Positions 60,856 through 64,000 of a stretch of DNA of 64,000 bases are shown here, in pieces. This DNA is from Candolleomyces eurysporus (Eukaryota; Basidiomycota; Agaricomycetes; Agaricales; Psathyrellaceae): the NCBI GenBank assembly GCA_027579435.1, contig JANBPK010000719.1, positions 1 to 64,000 of the forward strand, in the 5' to 3' direction. Position numbers and translations under genes: made by a program. The notes beneath the pieces were generated by a model. It was not told the origin of the DNA. It worked only from the letters and a program-made list of their open reading frames with translations, and searched no databases. Every line of letters starts with the position of its first letter. The stretch's first letter is position 1.

Positions 60856-61667
60856 ATGGCTTCAACGACCCTTGATTCTTCATATTTCTCGATGCAAGGG
60901 ATAGATACTCCAATCGACGAGTGCAGGACTTCAGGGTCAAGCTCCGAGGTTCTGTGGTTAAGCACAAATGTTGGGGCTCCTGAAGGTGTCAAGGTGCCCC
61001 CAGAAGTTGGTGCTTGCATCGCGGAGAGCACGGATATCATGGATGTCGGTACGTCACCTTACAACATACGAATTGGAAGGCATCTTTCATCATTTGTACA
61101 CAGATTCTACCCAACACATACCAGGAACTCGCTCCCAAAGCCCAGGCCTATCGTCCATCTGGGATGAGGAAGAGTTGCGAAGTAAGCCGCGCAGTATGGC
61201 AGTATGTCCAAATGTCGCTAACCACGACACTCCACATCTGATTTTTAGAAACTCCTCCGAATTACGAGCGCGACTTCGATCCAGTCGCGGAGTTTTATAG
61301 GAGGTCTCCCTCTCCAACTCCAAGCTATGTTGAGGTCTTCGGAGTTTACGCTTGCAGTTGCGCCAGCTGCGTCGCCCATGCAAAAGCAAACCCCCACTAT
61401 CCACCATCTGTCCGCGAGGAAAAGCTCAAACTTTATCGAGAGTGGCAAGAAAAACAACGTCGGAAAGCGCGAGAGCGGGAGCGCAAGAATCAGCTTGCCA
61501 CGATCAAAGATCAGAGCCTCCGCCGAGACCGCGCAATCCTCGTCGCGGCTCGTGCTCTCAATCTCTCCGAGTCCGAGGCCGAGCAGTGGAGAGCCCAAAG
61601 CCACGAGAAATGGTATAACCAGACGATGAAGGAACTCGACGACAGGTATCCCTCCCGGACTGACTAG
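60856..61667 (+). CDS. Hypothetical protein with CxCxxC motif and charged helical tail, paralog 1
   Basis: Exons 60856-61048, 61104-61181 and 61249-61667 join in frame to 229 residues. The first half is low in structure (SSYFSMQGIDTPIDECRTSG; GTRSQSPGLSSIWDEEEL). The second half has VFGVYACSCASCVAHA, then a long arginine/lysine/glutamate helix (LYREWQEKQRRKARERERK) and AARALNLSESEAEQWRAQ. The gene at 62,248 has the same order of CxCxxC, charged helix and ALNL-x-x-x-E-x-x-x-W, so the two form a tandem pair. I do not recognise the family. The cysteine cluster may bind metal; this is inference. Confidence 0.55.
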
Positions 61668-61747
61668 GCGGAATAACACAGTTCTACCCTATACCCACTC
61701 GAAACTTTAGGCAGGCCTCATGTCATCAGCATCAATCATTTCAGTGC

Positions 61748-61758
61748 TGTATATAAGC
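61748..61758 (+). promoter_or_regulatory. TATA-box-like element
   Basis: GTATATAAGCC lies downstream of paralog 1 and about 495 bases before the start of paralog 2. It is a plausible but distant core promoter for paralog 2, with a C/T-rich stretch at 61,960-62,020 in between. Confidence 0.3.
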
Positions 61759-62247
61759 CGCAAACTGCGTATACTCGTCCCCTCATAGACAACTTCGCTT
61801 CGCCCCGTACTCGTGGCTAGCCAACTCATTTCGCAAGCTTTGATGGACCAGATCTGGAAAGTTAGAGCCGTCCGTTCGTTAATCATTGGCTCGCCACATC
61901 CACCTTGGGGTTACTTATCTACATGGGCGATACGAAACGATACATGAACCCGTTCATGATCGCTCTTTTCCTTTATTAAACCCTTTGTCGACCTTTTCTC
62001 CCCCACATACCATCCCTCCCTCGAATCCTATCACATTCGCTTCACATCGTCGACATCATTCTCGGTATTTTTGTCCAGACCACATTTCTTTCCTTCTCGC
62101 AGTCCGCTTCGACAGCACGCATGGAGCCGGAATGGTGTGTCGTCCTTGGGCTTTGCGCTTCCAACATGTCAACCGTAACGCCCAACGCACGGTCATCACA
62201 GGCCCCGATACTACTACTCCTACGAACCCTTCAAAACAGCCGAAGAA

Positions 62248-62891
62248 ATGGCCAGAATAAACTCCGACTACTCTCGGCCCTCGACTTCACTCAGCAATGA
62301 TACCGGCCATGCGTATGACCATAACAGCAAAAGCTCCACCACCCCTTCTGCCCCCTCCTCGTCACCCACCACCTCCTCTCACCAGGGGGTCGAAGGTCTC
62401 GCTGGTGGTTGGCGAATGGGCGGGTGCCTCACGGAACACCTCGAATACTTCAAGGAATGCTCACTCCGCTCCGGACTCTTCAACCCCGAGATGGACCATT
62501 GCCTCTTCCAAGAACAGCGGNCCCTCCCCTCTCCCACCGGGCTATGGGGAAGAGCTTTTCTGCTGCTGCACACTCTGCAAACGCGTACTGATGGGCGAAG
62601 CCACACCCTCAGAAACCCAAAAATGGCAGAGAAGCCAGAGAGACCTGGCGGAGCACCAAACTCGCCGCATGGAAAACATTCAGGAAAGAGAGGGAGGAGG
62701 CGGCGGTGACGCAGATTGAATTGGAAGGGTGCAGAGCGAGGAGCGTGGTAGCCGCTGCTCTGAACCTGACGCAAGAGGAAAGAGATGATTGGGAGCGAAC
62801 GGGAGAGGCCAAGTGGAGAAAGCAGGCAAAGGAAGAGGCTTACACGAGGGACTATATTCTTAGAGATGGCGCTGATGCCGAGGAGAGTTGA
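62248..62891 (+). CDS. Hypothetical protein with CxCxxC motif and charged helical tail, paralog 2
   Basis: The ATG opens MARINSDYSRPSTSLSNDTG, and a serine/threonine-rich N-terminus follows. Further on come HLEYFKECSLRSGLFNPEM, GEELFCCCTLCKRVLMG (CxCxxC), a tryptophan/arginine-rich helix, and VVAAALNLTQEERDDWERTG ending RDGADAEES at TGA 62889-62891. To read this continuously the frame must change twice: at the N at 62521 beside a C run, and again near 62,620 beside a run of five A. Without these changes the protein stops early. The match to paralog 1 on both sides of each break argues that the breaks are sequence errors rather than decay. Confidence 0.5.
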
Positions 62892-63026
62892 TGGCGTTGC
62901 ACTTTCATATCATATCATATCATCATAGACGTAAGATTAGATTGAGTTGTGTTCGCCCACTGTATATGTGTTTCGTCGAATACTTATTCCCGTACCGTCG
63001 ATCCAAACACTCCGACCAAGCAAGCC
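62892..63026. repeat. Short ATATC-type repeat in the 3' intergenic region
   Basis: CATATCATATCATATCATC at about 62,907-62,926 is a three-to-four unit microsatellite between convergent genes. Nothing else is seen. Confidence 0.6.
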
Positions 63027-64000
63027 TTATTGGATGGGCTTCTTCGAAGAAGCCGTCTTCATCGCATTCCTAATCCCCGTCCTCCACACACTCAACTCCT
63101 TCTCTACATCCACAATCTGTTGCCTAATTTGCTTCCCAACCTCCCCACCCTCATTGCTATTTCCGAATCCTACTAACAACTCCGACCTCGCTCTGACAAG
63201 GGTTTCATGGGCGAGCTTCAAACGGTTAGGTCCGGAGGGTGGGTACGAGGGTGAATTGGGTGGGGGCATGGGCGTTGTGGCGTTTAAAATATCTCCACCA
63301 TTCTGTATGTCCTTGGGAACAGGCTCGTCGACAGTCAGAAGCTTCCCCAGTTCCGCCACCGACACTCCCCGCGCGGGGTGGCCAAAAGCCAAGACTTGAC
63401 TCAAACCCGTGTTGGCACGCGTCGCCGACCGGATGGCGTCGTCCAAAGCCTTTTGAGCTTCTTCTTGCCCGTGCCTGGGGCTAAAATCGGAAGGAGACGA
63501 GCTCTGCTCCCGGATCTGAGGTGAAAACACTTCTTCGATATTTGATTCTGGGTCCGTCGAGAGCTTGGTGATAAGAAGGGAAGTGTGCAAACGGGAGAGG
63601 GCGAGCAGGGGATGAGCACTTGGAACGAGTCCGGCAGATATCAGGATCTGGCTCAGGTTTTCCGTGAGCTGCAACGCCTTCCTTGGGTCTATGTAAGAAA
63701 CGAAGGAAGTGTCAGTCGAGATCGTTGAGTCCGGAGTGGGTGACTTACCGAGATCTTGGACCCTCTCAGCCTTCTCCAAGGCCTCCTGGCCAATCCTGAG
63801 AGCGTCAAGCACGGCGTCTGTATCCTTTACTACAGACCCGCATTTGGAACATCGAGTAAAGCTGTCCTCTGCTTATTCATCCAGTATTAGAGCCGCAATT
63901 GATATGGTAAAAACAGCGAGCTTACGTTCTGTCGGAAGGCAGCAAACCCCGCCGCATCTCTTGGGACACCACATCGCTTCCCTCATATCCACCGGAGAGC
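63027..64000 (-). CDS. C-terminal part of a SET/MYND-domain (SMYD-like) protein, runs off the window
   Basis: Exons 64000-63926, 63868-63749 and 63688-63027 join in frame. The visible part opens with MWCPKRCGGVCCLPTE, and the next exon with DSFTRCSKCGSVVKDTDAVL. These form a post-SET-like cysteine cluster (C-x3-C, CC, C-x2-C), as in SMYD proteins, after which a helical TPR-like region follows. That region has ALRIGQEALEKAERVQ, LTENLSQILISAGLVPSAHP and GPNRLKLAHETLVRARSELL, ending TASSKKPIQ. SMYD proteins methylate lysines on histones or other proteins. The catalytic SET domain and MYND finger would lie beyond the right edge, so activity cannot be assessed. The reading frame is clean. Confidence 0.65.

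Noticed and set aside
1..64000. CRISPR array or bacterial-type defence operon
   Set aside because: No regularly spaced direct repeats. Genes have spliceosomal introns, so the sequence is eukaryotic.

Overview
The window is nuclear DNA of a filamentous basidiomycete, most likely an Agaricomycete. Genes are split by many short introns of about 50-60 bases with GT..AG ends. The gene families (fungal BTB proteins, NACHT-TPR NLR-like proteins, microsomal P450, FAD2-type desaturase, Brr2) fit that group. No rRNA, tRNA, CRISPR or bacterial-type operon was seen. Fourteen single N bases are scattered through the sequence, and all but one sit next to a homopolymer. Several otherwise good genes shift frame exactly there.

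Layout from left to right. 1-0.4 kb: C-terminal TPR end of an NLR-like gene. 1.7-11.7 kb: a cluster of 2-oxoglutarate/Fe(II) oxygenase genes, with copy A (-), a BTB/POZ gene (+), pseudogene B (-) and copy C (+). 13.1-15.2 kb: a Delta12-type fatty acid desaturase. 15.5-22.9 kb: a complete brr2 (U5 snRNP helicase) on the minus strand. Divergent from it is the first of a family of multi-pass membrane proteins (TM1).

23-59 kb is an accessory, duplication-rich region. The 5' part of brr2 recurs as two large truncated copies (32.0-35.0 and 42.3-43.6 kb) and two small relics, always in the same orientation. A TM-family or deaminase-like gene usually points away from it. TM-family genes occur at 23.2, 35.4, 43.8 and 45.4 kb, with a relic at 38.2 kb. 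A second family, which I read as OTT_1508-like deaminases (HAE/HPE plus CxxC zinc-ligand pattern), occurs at 25.4, 28.2, 47.3 and 53.9 kb, with a relic at 24.9 kb. Three of these are followed by a convergent cytochrome P450 or its remains (full gene at 56.8-58.9 kb). At 32.03 kb a truncated P450 is joined to a truncated brr2 copy in the same local reading frame. Between 37.1 and 40.55 kb lies an island almost free of CpG that holds decayed NLR, brr2, TM and MYND fragments. An NLR (NACHT-TPR) pseudogene with hairpins lies at 50.0-52.25 kb.

60.8-64 kb is more ordinary. It has a tandem pair of related small proteins with a CxCxxC motif and a charged helical tail, then the C-terminal part of a SET/MYND (SMYD-like) protein that runs off the right edge. 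The core genes (brr2, desaturase, SMYD-like) look housekeeping. The rest looks like recently duplicated accessory material undergoing decay by nonsense mutation, frameshift and CpG loss.
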